From Sedimentibacter sp. (lineage in GTDB: Bacteria > Bacillota > Clostridia > Tissierellales > Sedimentibacteraceae), in contig JAHDLA010000018.1 of NCBI GenBank assembly GCA_018436705.1, positions 186,001 through 250,000 on the forward strand: DNA of 64,000 nucleotides. The letters run 5' to 3'. Of the stretch, positions 54,622 through 63,591 are shown in pieces. Position 1 is the stretch's first letter. Each line of letters starts with the position of its first letter. The translations under genes were made by a program, and so were the position numbers. The notes beneath the pieces were generated by a model. It ran no database searches. It had not been told where the DNA came from and saw only the letters and a list, made by a program, of their open reading frames with translations.

Positions 54622-55416
54622 ATGAAAATCACGGCTTTAGTTGAGAATGAAACTAAATGTGAATTAAAAGCCAAGCATGGTTTATCTATATATATAGAAA
54701 CTCAAAATCATAAAATTTTATTTGATGTAGGCCCTGACAACACTCTTTTTCAGAATGCAAAAACAAGAGGTATTGATCTTACTGCGGTTGATACAGTCAT
54801 AATTTCACATGGACACATGGATCACGGCGGTGCTCTAAATCGATTTTTGCAAATTAATTCAACTGCTAAAATCTATATACAGAAAAGGGCATTTGAACCA
54901 CATTACAGCAAGCTCTTGTTTCTAAAAGTGAGCATCGGCCTGAATGATAAACTTGAAAACCATCCGCAAGTTATCCTAATTGATGGTGATTATCAAATTG
55001 ATAACGAACTAAGTTTGTTTACTGTAAACCATACTCATAAATGCTATTCCAATGTGAACGATGTTCTATATACAAAAAATGCACAAGATAATTTTTTGCA
55101 CGAACAGAATTTAATTATCCAAGAAAATCAAACCTCTCTTGTTATGGGATGCGGTCACGCAGGTATTGTCAATATCATGGAAAAAGCTGAACGATATCAT
55201 CCAAAACTTTGTGTTGGGGGTTATCATTTGTTCAACCCATTGACAAAAAAGACCGTTTCAGTAGAATTATTAAATAATATTGCAAAAGAACTGAAAAAAT
55301 ATCCCCAAACCCAATTCTATACTTGTCATTGTACAGGAGCAGATGCATTTCATTTTCTGTCGCAACAAATGCCCAATTTATTTTATCTATCATGTGGAGA
55401 AGCGGTTGAGGTGTAG
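54622..55416 (+). CDS. Metallo-beta-lactamase-fold hydrolase
   Basis: A 264-residue cytoplasmic MBL-fold protein. The frame opens at 54556, but ATG at 54622 after AGGAGGGATGGT is the start. The zinc motif is SHGHMDHGG (about residue 60); further His residues lie in GCGHAGIVNIM and TCHCTGADAF. It resembles the group annotated as dihydropterin-ribofuranosylaminobenzene phosphate synthase-like hydrolases. The substrate is unknown. Its last 27 bases overlap the convergent SGNH hydrolase gene, leaving no room for a terminator. Confidence 0.88.
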   Translation: MKITALVENETKCELKAKHGLSIYIETQNHKILFDVGPDNTLFQNAKTRGIDLTAVDTVIISHGHMDHGGALNRFLQINSTAKIYIQKRAFEPHYSKLLFLKVSIGLNDKLENHPQVILIDGDYQIDNELSLFTVNHTHKCYSNVNDVLYTKNAQDNFLHEQNLIIQENQTSLVMGCGHAGIVNIMEKAERYHPKLCVGGYHLFNPLTKKTVSVELLNNIAKELKKYPQTQFYTCHCTGADAFHFLSQQMPNLFYLSCGEAVEV

Positions 55417-56136
55417 AAGGCAATCGCTAATAACATTGTAGTATATTTTTGCACCTTCTAAATTAATATGTACTCCATCTACAGTTAGTTTAAGCATTCT
55501 TTTATTACTTAAAGATATTGCACCTTGAATTGTCTTCGTCTTCAATGCATCAAAAAAGAATGTATTAAAAAAACCATCCAAAAATTTGCTGCGATTATTT
55601 GTATTTGCTAATTTATCATTGAATACCTGCCCTACATCTGCAATAACACAACTATGAAATAATGCTACTTTCTTAATAACTTCATTTAGATTCGCTCTTT
55701 TTTTATTTGTATCAGAGCTTAAGTCCTCATTTAAGCAGCTTAATGTAGTTAGTATTATTTCACTTTTACACATTGCCTTAACTTTTGTTATCAGCTGTGT
55801 ATACTTTTTTTCAAATTCATCGGGATTAGTTATGGGTATGCTTCCTCTTCTGATCAGTTTATTATAAGCCAGTTTATAAAGGAAATTAATCTCTTTCATT
55901 TTCGGTAAAATAACATCATTATGGCCTGCTTCAATTATTATTATATCGTATATATTAATTGATATTTCTTCCAACAATCTATTAGATATTCCTTGAAGTG
56001 TATCCCCTCCTAAACCCATATTACAAAACCTAATATTATGAAATTTGTTTTGAAGCATTTTTACATAATCAATACCAAGAACCCCTTCAGTAATGCTATC
56101 GCCTATTATTAATACGCTCTTTCCTTCATATTTCAT
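55390..56136 (-). CDS. SGNH/GDSL-family hydrolase
   Basis: A 248-residue hydrolase with block I IIGDSITEG (nucleophile Ser about residue 13), block II GLGGDTLQG, block III EAGHNDVI, and block V DGVHINLEG, the full SGNH set (Ser, Gly, Asn, His). Such enzymes are esterases or lipases, including sugar deacetylases. No signal peptide, so probably cytoplasmic. Its 3' end overlaps the MBL-fold gene tail to tail by 27 bases. It lies downstream of the NhaC-family gene but after a terminator. Substrate unknown. Confidence 0.9.
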   Translation of the reverse strand: MKYEGKSVLIIGDSITEGVLGIDYVKMLQNKFHNIRFCNMGLGGDTLQGISNRLLEEISINIYDIIIIEAGHNDVILPKMKEINFLYKLAYNKLIRRGSIPITNPDEFEKKYTQLITKVKAMCKSEIILTTLSCLNEDLSSDTNKKRANLNEVIKKVALFHSCVIADVGQVFNDKLANTNNRSKFLDGFFNTFFFDALKTKTIQGAISLSNKRMLKLTVDGVHINLEGAKIYYNVISDCLLHLNRFST

Positions 56137-56348
56137 TATTACTCACCTCATAGATACAAATAATTTTCCAAAGCGTCATTTCAAATTGTATAAAATCAAT
56201 GCTATTCTTCCCGATATATACCTCCCTTCTTCTATACCAATTGATTGCTTTATAAATGTTTTCTTTACTAAAGCTAATAACCTCAAGTGTATAATGATTT
56301 TAGTATATACAATCTGCATTGTCAAAACCTTCTTTTTTATCGAAAAAA

Positions 56349-56396
56349 AATAGGTTAAGTCCGTAGGTCTTAAATAACCTAATGCTTAGCCTATTT
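56349..56396 (-). terminator. Terminator after the NhaC-family gene
   Basis: Arms AATAGGTTAAG and CTTAGCCTATT with inner GTAGGT...ACCTA pairing; flanked by A8 on one side and TTTT on the other. Resembles the hairpins at 53255 and 32906. Confidence 0.85.
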
Positions 56397-56430
56397 TGTT
56401 GGTATTTTTAAAAGAAGTTTATTGCCAAAT

Positions 56431-58050
56431 TTATGCTTCGGCTTTTGCCTTGTATATTTTCTGAACTACCACTAATGTTCCAATCATTAGAACAATGCCT
56501 ATTGGTAATACCATTACATTTTGCACAAAACCTGCGATAATGTATGTTACAAAAGAAACACCTGCAACTGTTAAAGCATATGGTAGCTGAGTAGATACGT
56601 GATTAATGTGGTTGCACTGCGCCCCTGATGAAGCCATAATCGTAGTGTCTGAAATAGGTGAACAGTGATCACCACATACAGCACCTGCAAGACAAGCTGA
56701 AATCCCTATAATAAGCATATCTGCAGATATAGTTCCACCCAAATTTACTACAATAGGAATAAGGATTCCGAAAGTTCCCCATGATGTACCTGTAGCAAAT
56801 GCAAGAAAACAAGCAACTACAAAGATAATTGCAGGCAAAAGAAGTTTAAGCGCAGCCGCACTTCCTTCTACAAGACCAGCCACATAAGGAGCTGCTCCCA
56901 GAGCGCCTGTCATTGAAGATAAAGTCCATGCAAAAGTTAAGATAAGAATAGGCGGAACCATTGCATTAAATCCTAAGGTAATGCACTCCATAAAATCACT
57001 GAATGATAAAACTTTTCTTGCAACAATCCATATAAATATCAAAATCAATGATACCAAAGATCCCATTGGAAGCCCAACTGAAGCATCAGATTTTGCAAAG
57101 GCTTCTACAAATGATGTTCCTGAAAAGAATCCTCCTGTATAAATCATGCCGATTATACTGCATACAATAAGTATAATTACAGGAAGAACCAAGTCTATAA
57201 CTCCACCTTTGTCTGAGCTTGCATCCGGAACTGCATTTTCAAATGGTCTATCAGCAGTAGTAAACAAATCTCCCTTTTCTTTAGCGTTTTTTTCATGCTT
57301 AAGCATTGGACCGAAATCCATATCAGTAAATATAATGAATAAAATCATTACTATAGTAAGTAATGAATAGAAGTTATAAGGAATAGCTCTTATAAATAAT
57401 TCTAAGCCATTGTAACCTTCTAAAACACCTGATACTGCAGCAGCCCATGATGATATTGGAGCAATCATACATATTGGAGCGGCTGTTGCATCTATCAGAT
57501 ACGCTAACTTAGCTCTTGAAATATTGTGTCCATCTGTCACCGGCTTCATAACACTCCCAACTGTCAGACAGTTAAAATAATCATCAATGAAGATTAAGCA
57601 ACCAAGACCGAAAGTAGCTCCCATTGCACCTCTTCTCGTTTTAATTTTTTTCTTAGCCCATTCACCGTAAGCTTTTGAACCTCCGGCTTTGTTCATAATT
57701 GATACAATAATTCCAAGTACTACAAGAAATATAAGAATACCTACGTTCCAAGAATCAGATAAACTGGCAATAAATCCATTATTAATCATTGTATCAAGCG
57801 CATTAACCGGATTTCCGTTTGCTACAAGCAAAGCACCTACTGCTATTCCTATAAATAGTGAACTGTAAACCTCTTTTGTAATTAATGCTAAGGCAATAGC
57901 AATAATCGGCGGCAGCAATGCCCAAGCCGTTGAATATACAGCCGGAAGTGTTTCTTCTGCTTCATCTGCAAATGCTACAACAGTGAACAGCATACTTATT
58001 ATCATAACTAATGTAATTACAATAAAAATGTGTTTCTTATTAAAATTCAT
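56431..58050 (-). CDS. NhaC-family transporter under lysine control (probable lysine permease, LysW-like)
   Basis: A 539-residue carrier of the NhaC ion transporter superfamily with about 11-12 membrane segments and a possible cleaved N-terminal signal (MNFNKKHIFIVITLVMIISM to AFADEA). Motifs FIDDYFNCLTVGSVMKPVTD and FATGTSWGTFGILIPIV are conserved in the family. Annotated members are usually called Na+/H+ antiporters, but the lysine riboswitch and terminator upstream identify the lysine-importing subgroup (LysW) described from riboswitch regulons. It is monocistronic, with terminators on both sides. Substrate by regulatory context, not by biochemistry. Confidence 0.9.
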   Translation of the reverse strand: MNFNKKHIFIVITLVMIISMLFTVVAFADEAEETLPAVYSTAWALLPPIIAIALALITKEVYSSLFIGIAVGALLVANGNPVNALDTMINNGFIASLSDSWNVGILIFLVVLGIIVSIMNKAGGSKAYGEWAKKKIKTRRGAMGATFGLGCLIFIDDYFNCLTVGSVMKPVTDGHNISRAKLAYLIDATAAPICMIAPISSWAAAVSGVLEGYNGLELFIRAIPYNFYSLLTIVMILFIIFTDMDFGPMLKHEKNAKEKGDLFTTADRPFENAVPDASSDKGGVIDLVLPVIILIVCSIIGMIYTGGFFSGTSFVEAFAKSDASVGLPMGSLVSLILIFIWIVARKVLSFSDFMECITLGFNAMVPPILILTFAWTLSSMTGALGAAPYVAGLVEGSAAALKLLLPAIIFVVACFLAFATGTSWGTFGILIPIVVNLGGTISADMLIIGISACLAGAVCGDHCSPISDTTIMASSGAQCNHINHVSTQLPYALTVAGVSFVTYIIAGFVQNVMVLPIGIVLMIGTLVVVQKIYKAKAEA

Positions 58051-58292
58051 TTTAAAATTCTCCTTTTCTGATGAGTAGGGTCAAATTTTTTGCACAAATA
58101 CATTTAAATGCAAAAAAAAATTGAAGTACCCTAACAAAGTATTCTGCTAATTTTGATAAATCATGTGTCCTAAGCTGTATCCTAGGACTGTAACAAAACC
58201 TATTTTTTCCCTCCTAGTATTTATTCCATCAAATATAATGCGTTAAGCAATCTTCATTTTTCTTATTAGCAAATCTTACTCATTGCAAAAAT

Positions 58293-58323
58293 CAAAAAAT
58301 GCCATGAGTAAGACTCATGGCAT
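58293..58323 (-). terminator. Lysine-riboswitch terminator
   Basis: Perfect 11-base stem (arms ATGCCATGAGT and ACTCATGGCAT) with loop CTT, then TTTTTT on the minus strand. It is directly downstream of the aptamer and about 243 bases before the transporter start, acting as off-switch. Confidence 0.93.
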
Positions 58324-58324
58324 T

Positions 58325-58510
58325 TATTCCACATATTGCTTACCCAAATGTATTCCAGCACTCCTCGAACAGTCGGGTAAACTGCTAAAGACAGTGCCAT
58401 GTATTTTTTACATGACCCCAATGTATATAAACAATATACATTTCGGCGACTGTACCTTTCCTTAATTAGTACTCTTTACAAGTCGCAGCCTCTGTAACAC
58501 ATTGTATTCA
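58325..58510 (-). ncRNA. Lysine riboswitch (L-box)
   Basis: Minus strand. AGAGGCTGCGACTTGTAAAG and AGTACTAATTAAGGAAAGG are followed by ACAGTCGCCGAAAT, the conserved L-box core; the GGCACTGTC and GGAGTGCTG parts lie further down. A terminator with T6 follows at 58293. It controls the NhaC-family transporter. The remaining 58051-58292 leader shows nothing else recognisable. Confidence 0.93.
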
Positions 58511-58663
58511 ATTTAAACTAATACTAACAGATTTATTTATTAAAGTCAATGCATATTATATAATTGGTTGTCCAATATACTGCAGAAAAAGACTTTAGTA
58601 AAGGATTAAGCAACTAATATTGGTAATAATGATGAAATATAAATCAAAAATATATTGTAAAAC

Positions 58664-60184
58664 TTATATGCTTATCGTATTTTTTCCGCGTTGCTTAGAT
58701 CTATATAAAGCCAAATCGGCTCTGTGAAGAAGATCATTTAAAGAGTTATCTTGAGAAATGCAACCTGCAACGCCGGCACTGATGGTATACTGAATTTTAT
58801 GACTTAAGTATTGAATAATCCTTTCAGAAACACACTTTCTTAAGTTTTCAGCAAAGACAAATGCTTCCTCAATCTCCACAGGCAAAATCACAATAAATTC
58901 ATCACCGCCGAGACGACCCAAAACATACTTTCCTGCCAAAAAGGCCTGCATTGTGTTGACTAAGTCCCTAAGAATCATGTCTCCACCAAAATGACCATAT
59001 GTATCATTAATATTTTTAAAATCGTCCAAATCAATAATTATTGCAGATACATTAGGATTGCTTTCAGAATGTTTTTGCAATTCCGAATAAGCTGTCGTCA
59101 TACCTTCGCGGTTATAAATTCCAGTCAGCGAATCAAGCTCCGCACGTTCTTTCAATAGTGTTATGTCGGTCAAAACAAGAACGTTCCCGAAAACTCCTCC
59201 TCCAGATCTCTCCAGCTTATGGCGGGCTAATGAAATATATCTCCCACTTTTTGATTTTGGAAGTACGGTCGGCAAATTATCAACCGAGACATGCAATTTT
59301 CCAGAGTTCTTTGGTATATCATGCATAAGTTTCGAAATATTGGAGCCAATTTTAAGAGAATCGTAATATACAAAATCATTTATCAGTTCTGAGGCACGTC
59401 TGTTAAATTCGATTACATTGCCGTTGTTATCAATAACAATAATGCCCTGATCAATGACTTCAAAGACTTTATTGAGAGCTATCGGCGTGATTCCAAGGAA
59501 TCCGCCACTGAGGACTGCGTAGAACAGCAGCACAACACACGGAAGGTTTAAAACCGGTATCGGTATAATGATACCTATATCACTTAATACTGTAGATTGT
59601 ACAGTTGCAATAACAAAAGTTGCAAATATACTGATGATAATCAGCCACAATGGGCGCCGCAGTTTATTTGATACAGACCTCACAAAAAGTACAAGGATTA
59701 CAACCGCTATCAAAGGAATGCAGAAATTGAAAGCAACTAATATTGACCCAATTGCTGTTGATTGAACAACAATTGCATGCCCAAACACAGCATCTGTTTG
59801 CAGTTCAACACTTATACGCATGATATGGTGGTATTGATCTGTAAAAATTAGAAGAACAGAAACTACCTGAACAAAACTTATTATGTATGCAGGTACTCTC
59901 AATTTTCTATTTGCCGTGTATTCAATACTAAAATAAAATGTACATAGCGGAGTAAAAAAAACGCCAATTTGTTGGATATTTCTTCCCCACAGCATCCATT
60001 CAAATGTTGATGCATTGACCTCAATTAAATTTCCTACCACCCACACCATAAAAAATACAACCATGGCAAACAATGCCGGCATACCCATGATATTAAATTT
60101 TGCTCCTGTGTGTATTGCCAAAGCCATAAGCAACAAGCAAGAGGATATTAACAATATATTTTGCAGTAACCCCATAGACGCCAC
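58664..60184 (-). CDS. Membrane diguanylate cyclase (7TM N-terminal, PAS, GGDEF)
   Basis: A 506-residue protein making cyclic di-GMP from two GTP. Residues 1-225 form a seven-helix histidine-kinase-N-terminal type membrane sensor; about 235-345 is a PAS-like domain (VFEVIDQGIIVIDNNGNVIE); about 350-506 is the GGDEF domain with active site LGRLGGDEFIVIL. The residues at the inhibitory-site position are A-G-K-Y, not R-x-x-D, so product inhibition through that site is unlikely. No EAL or HD-GYP phosphodiesterase lies in the window, and I found no cyclic di-GMP riboswitch. Ligand of the sensor unknown. Confidence 0.93.
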   Translation of the reverse strand: MASMGLLQNILLISSCLLLMALAIHTGAKFNIMGMPALFAMVVFFMVWVVGNLIEVNASTFEWMLWGRNIQQIGVFFTPLCTFYFSIEYTANRKLRVPAYIISFVQVVSVLLIFTDQYHHIMRISVELQTDAVFGHAIVVQSTAIGSILVAFNFCIPLIAVVILVLFVRSVSNKLRRPLWLIIISIFATFVIATVQSTVLSDIGIIIPIPVLNLPCVVLLFYAVLSGGFLGITPIALNKVFEVIDQGIIVIDNNGNVIEFNRRASELINDFVYYDSLKIGSNISKLMHDIPKNSGKLHVSVDNLPTVLPKSKSGRYISLARHKLERSGGGVFGNVLVLTDITLLKERAELDSLTGIYNREGMTTAYSELQKHSESNPNVSAIIIDLDDFKNINDTYGHFGGDMILRDLVNTMQAFLAGKYVLGRLGGDEFIVILPVEIEEAFVFAENLRKCVSERIIQYLSHKIQYTISAGVAGCISQDNSLNDLLHRADLALYRSKQRGKNTISI

Positions 60185-60433
60185 CTTAGATTAAGTAAAC
60201 GGTATTTGAAATATTTGATATGTTTATCATTAAATTATATATCATATCTACTACTCAAGCAAGAATATGTCAACAATTTTTTAAGCTGCAATTTGATACC
60301 ATTCGCATTATCAATAATCTTGTCCAGTTCTTGCCTTCTTAAATACCATCTTGTCCGGATAGGAAGCAATACTTGATTACAACAGTACATCCAAAGAGGG
60401 CAGACTATATTAGTCCACCCCAACTATCTGTTG
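60185..60433. other. Gap with possible coding remnant
   Basis: A minus-strand frame at 60235-60423 (62 codons, TTG start) has protein-like composition with WYLRRQELDKIID but no usable ribosome site and no family I recognise. It could be a decayed gene tail. The rest holds the diguanylate cyclase promoter region. Confidence 0.3.
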
Positions 60434-61564
60434 CTATTGAACAAGAATATCTTCTACTAAATGTCTTGGGTTACTATTATTTTTTGCCGATTTACTTGTT
60501 TTTTCTTGCAAACCGATTATCCAGACAACTTCGCCATCACCGCCATACTCTTGCTGGAACTGCTTGTTCAAGCTCTTCATGGCATCAAAGTTTTCTAGTG
60601 CTTGCATAGCAGGCCTAAGATTATAATTTCTAACTTCAAATATCAACTTCTGGTAGATTTGTCCACTATATACATATTGAAAACTACTAGGATTGTTGCA
60701 TTTTATCAAAACGTACTTGTTCTGAAGATTCAGTCTTTCCTTGAATTGTTTTATCGAGCTATCACCAAACGCTCGCCAATTATTTGATGAGTATTTCATT
60801 AATGGCTGTACAAAAGGTTTTAGTATATCCGGTAGTGTATTGAGCGATAGACCGTACCTATACTCATTCTTTTCCCATTCCGTAAAGCGGAACACGTCTA
60901 ATAACTCTTTTGTTGCTGCCTCATCTTTCGATTCAATGTTGGTCCCTTCAAGCAACACGCTTTCCAGCTTTTCGACATCAGCACTCGATTCTATAATCGT
61001 GTAAGAGAAACCAGGATATTCTGTAATACATTGATCCAACATATTTTTAAGTTCGCTATTTTCATCCGATTTTACAGCATAATGAGTACTGCTGGAAATC
61101 GCATCGACGACAGCCAAATTATCTTCTTTTTGTACCGTTATTGTCGCTATCAACGGTCTTTTTTCACTAAAGTCGGGTTCACTGTATGTTATATCAACAC
61201 CGTAACCGTATAGTAATGCACCCTGTTTATAGCTTTCAATGAAAGTTCCTTGACTCATCATCAGCTGTTTGTAATTGCCATCTACAACGTGTAATGCTTT
61301 CTCCATATCTGCATAGAGCTCAATTGTATCCATGCTTGTTAGTTTAACTATCCACGGCTGCATATTATGGCTGCTCGCTGCTCTTATCCCATATGCAATC
61401 ATCTTACATTGGTCATTCTCCAATCTCTCGACATACTTATCAGACCACACTGAAGAATATTTGTGGGCAAGAAAAGTTCCATCTAAACAAACAAATGCTA
61501 AAATTAACACCAATAACAAACTTCCGATAATAATCATAATCTTATTCCTCTTTTTCTTTTTCAT
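60434..61564 (-). CDS. Membrane-anchored nitroreductase-like protein (Acg family)
   Basis: About 376 residues. ATG at 61564 with GAAGGTG upstream is preferred over 61579. One N-terminal membrane helix (about 8-28) and an outside-facing domain with the FMN-binding nitroreductase start AASSHNMQPW (about residue 65). The C-terminal half has LEGTNIESKDEAATKELL and the EVRNYNLRPAMQALEN segment of the Acg-like group. Anchored members with this SSHNxQPW motif are uncharacterised flavoproteins or flavin reservoirs. It overlaps the TetR gene upstream by 23 bases and is therefore probably repressed with it. Confidence 0.82.
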   Translation of the reverse strand: MKKKKRNKIMIIIGSLLLVLILAFVCLDGTFLAHKYSSVWSDKYVERLENDQCKMIAYGIRAASSHNMQPWIVKLTSMDTIELYADMEKALHVVDGNYKQLMMSQGTFIESYKQGALLYGYGVDITYSEPDFSEKRPLIATITVQKEDNLAVVDAISSSTHYAVKSDENSELKNMLDQCITEYPGFSYTIIESSADVEKLESVLLEGTNIESKDEAATKELLDVFRFTEWEKNEYRYGLSLNTLPDILKPFVQPLMKYSSNNWRAFGDSSIKQFKERLNLQNKYVLIKCNNPSSFQYVYSGQIYQKLIFEVRNYNLRPAMQALENFDAMKSLNKQFQQEYGGDGEVVWIIGLQEKTSKSAKNNSNPRHLVEDILVQ

Positions 61565-62228
61565 TTTCAGCACCTTCATTACTAATTTTGTATAAACACA
61601 TTAACATATCTAACCCTTCTAATAATAGCTTTTCAGAATTTCTGTTATGATAATGATTAATGTAATTTCTTTTTTTAATTAATGTATTAAATAAACCAAT
61701 AGTACACGACCAGAGAACTATCGCTGTATTTATTATATCTATTTCTCTTCGAATCACCCCTTCTTCAATACCATCCTCCAATGCAGATGTTAAATATCCA
61801 AATATTTGCTCTCCAAGTGCATAACATTCTTCTTTTGATTCATCGGGTACTCCATTCACAAAATCTTTTTCACCATTTTCATAACTCATAATGGCATTAA
61901 AGTAATCTGGATACTCATTATTGAATTCGTAAAGTGTTCTTCCAACTTGCTTTATTCTATTTAATGCGTTTTTACCCTTTGCATCATTAAGAGATGATTC
62001 TATATTTTCAATTAAAATATTATACCCTCTCACCATAATTTCAAAATAAATTTGTTCTTTGCTGTTGAAATATATATACACTGTTCTTTTGCTGAATTCT
62101 GCTTCCCTTGCAATATCATCCATAGTAGCCATATCATATCCTTTTGAGAATATAACCTTTTCTGCGGCATCTATAATATCATTTCTTCGAATTTGCTTTT
62201 CTTTTTCTTTACGTTCACTTACTCCCAT
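61542..62228 (-). CDS. TetR/AcrR-family repressor
   Basis: A 228-residue repressor. ATG at 62228 with GGGGAGG upstream is preferred to 62246. Helix-turn-helix about residues 20-60 (TMDDIAREAEFSKRTVYIYF), then a helical ligand domain. Its operon partner is the membrane nitroreductase, overlapping by 23 bases. A perfect 25-base dyad (62256-62280) lies directly upstream and is the likely autoregulatory operator. Inducer unknown. Confidence 0.9.
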   Translation of the reverse strand: MGVSERKEKEKQIRRNDIIDAAEKVIFSKGYDMATMDDIAREAEFSKRTVYIYFNSKEQIYFEIMVRGYNILIENIESSLNDAKGKNALNRIKQVGRTLYEFNNEYPDYFNAIMSYENGEKDFVNGVPDESKEECYALGEQIFGYLTSALEDGIEEGVIRREIDIINTAIVLWSCTIGLFNTLIKKRNYINHYHNRNSEKLLLEGLDMLMCLYKISNEGAENEKEKEE

Positions 62229-62255
62229 ACTGCCTCCCCTGTACATTTGAATATT

Positions 62256-62280
62256 TTAAGTAAACTAATAGTTTACTTAA
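62256..62280 (-). promoter_or_regulatory. TetR-type operator
   Basis: Arms TTAAGTAAACT and AGTTTACTTAA with a three-base centre, 28 bases upstream of the TetR start. The perfect symmetry and position fit autorepression. Confidence 0.82.
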
Positions 62281-62385
62281 ATACATAGTAGTGTATTTTA
62301 TGATTTTTGTCAACTACTTTTGAAAATGTGCCTTGTATAAATAGTTCTGACATTGTTCCTATTCCTTTCTTACTTTGAAATAAAA

Positions 62386-62433
62386 AAGAGGTGAAAACTA
62401 TCGATCGTAAGTTGACCGAAGACTTCGCCTCTT
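62386..62433 (-). terminator. Terminator after the NapH-like gene
   Basis: Arms AAGAGG...GAA and TTC...CCTCTT, with inner pairs, ending in T6 on the minus strand. It lies 125 bases after the NapH-like stop. The remaining 62434-62557 shows nothing recognisable. Confidence 0.75.
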
Positions 62434-62557
62434 GGATTTCAAAAAAGCACCAAGATTTTTATACCCGTTAATTCCATATTTTCAGCTTCTGATAATCTAT
62501 ATAGCATTACTTGTGCTTTTTGTTGTAATTGCCTAAAGGATGAGCTGTATATAAATA

Positions 62558-63415
62558 TCAATGCCAATTATTTGAAATTGCATTAGTAGGGCAAACTGCC
62601 TTACATTTTCCGCAACGAATACATTCTGCACTGTTAATATTTTTAATTACTTCAACATTCATAGGGCAAGTTTTTTCACAGGCCTTACATCCAATGCACT
62701 TTTCTTGATCAAGCTTCATTTGATAAAAGCTGAAACGATTAAAAAGGCCATAAAATGCACCCAACGGGCAAAGATATTTGCAAAAAGGTCTTCTAATAAA
62801 AATAGAAGAAATTAAAATTACAAGTAAAACACAAACCTTCCAATTAAAAAGGAATCCCACGGCTGAACGCAGGCTTTCATTTTTAATAAGGAGAGGTACA
62901 GCTCCTTCTAATGTTCCTGCAGGACAAATCCATTTACAAAAATACGGCGGCGCAATTCCAAACTGGTTGGTTAGAAAAATAGGCAACAGAATGACCATAA
63001 CCAACAATATAACATATTTTAAACACCGTAATGGTTTATCAACTTTAGGAGCCACCTTTATTTTTGGAGAAGGCACTTTGTGCAGCAAATCCTGTATCAA
63101 GCCAAAAGGACAGAGAAAGCCACATATAACCCGACCCAAGACCACTCCAAAGAGCATAATGCTACCAATAACATAAAAGGAAATGTTATGTCTATTCCCA
63201 CCCAAGACAGCTTGCAAAGCGCCTATTGGGCAAGCTCCTACTGCACCAGGGCAGGAATAGCAATTAAGTACTGGCACACAGATTGCCTTACTCCCCCCTG
63301 TGAAAATCTTTCCCTTTGCAAACCCGATGGCGTAGCCATTGATAAGTGCAGTAAAGATAACTTGTACCATAAGGCGAAACCGGTTTTGCCTTTTTACTTT
63401 ACTCGTTTCTTTCAT
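62558..63415 (-). CDS. NapH/CcoG-like membrane 4Fe-4S protein
   Basis: A 285-residue membrane protein with four or five helices, two Cys motifs at the membrane face (CPVLNCYSCPGA and CGFLCPFG; KWICPAG, CKYLCPLG), and two C-terminal ferredoxin-type clusters (CIGCKACEKTCP, CIRCGKCKAVCP). Such proteins pass electrons between quinol or flavin and a periplasmic or surface partner. ATG at 63415 overlaps the stop of the CXXC small protein (TAATG), so GTG at 63433 is less likely. With the TlpA-like protein upstream it may feed electrons to thiol chemistry outside the membrane; that is inference. Confidence 0.9.
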   Translation of the reverse strand: MKETSKVKRQNRFRLMVQVIFTALINGYAIGFAKGKIFTGGSKAICVPVLNCYSCPGAVGACPIGALQAVLGGNRHNISFYVIGSIMLFGVVLGRVICGFLCPFGLIQDLLHKVPSPKIKVAPKVDKPLRCLKYVILLVMVILLPIFLTNQFGIAPPYFCKWICPAGTLEGAVPLLIKNESLRSAVGFLFNWKVCVLLVILISSIFIRRPFCKYLCPLGAFYGLFNRFSFYQMKLDQEKCIGCKACEKTCPMNVEVIKNINSAECIRCGKCKAVCPTNAISNNWH

Positions 63416-63564
63416 TATCCAATACCAATACACTCAAGGCAGATATTAACTGCTTTTTTTAACACTACCAAGTGCTCCTCTCGCATCATTCCAATTACAA
63501 TAAAGGTAAGAGCAACGGTAAAAACCGCCGCCCTTGTTACCCAAAGTGTTTTTTTATTTTCCAT
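63415..63564 (-). CDS. CD1871A-family small CXXC membrane protein (49 aa)
   Basis: A 49-residue protein too short for most gene finders: one membrane helix (about 10-27) and a conserved tail VNICLECIGIG with CxxC. GGAGGTAATG gives a strong ribosome site. It is the small protein family typified by CD1871A and occurs between TlpA-like thioredoxins and NapH-like proteins in Clostridia. The CxxC may relay electrons or bind a metal. It couples to the NapH-like start by a one-base overlap. Confidence 0.85.
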   Translation of the reverse strand: MENKKTLWVTRAAVFTVALTFIVIGMMREEHLVVLKKAVNICLECIGIG

Positions 63565-63591
63565 CATTACCTCCAAGATATCATTAAGAGT

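Noticed and set aside
58664..60184. Search for a cyclic di-GMP riboswitch near the diguanylate cyclase
   Set aside because: No matching core was recognised in any intergenic region.
60235..60423. 62-codon minus-strand frame between diguanylate cyclase and nitroreductase
   Set aside because: Protein-like composition but TTG start without ribosome site and no recognised family; kept only as a note on the gap.
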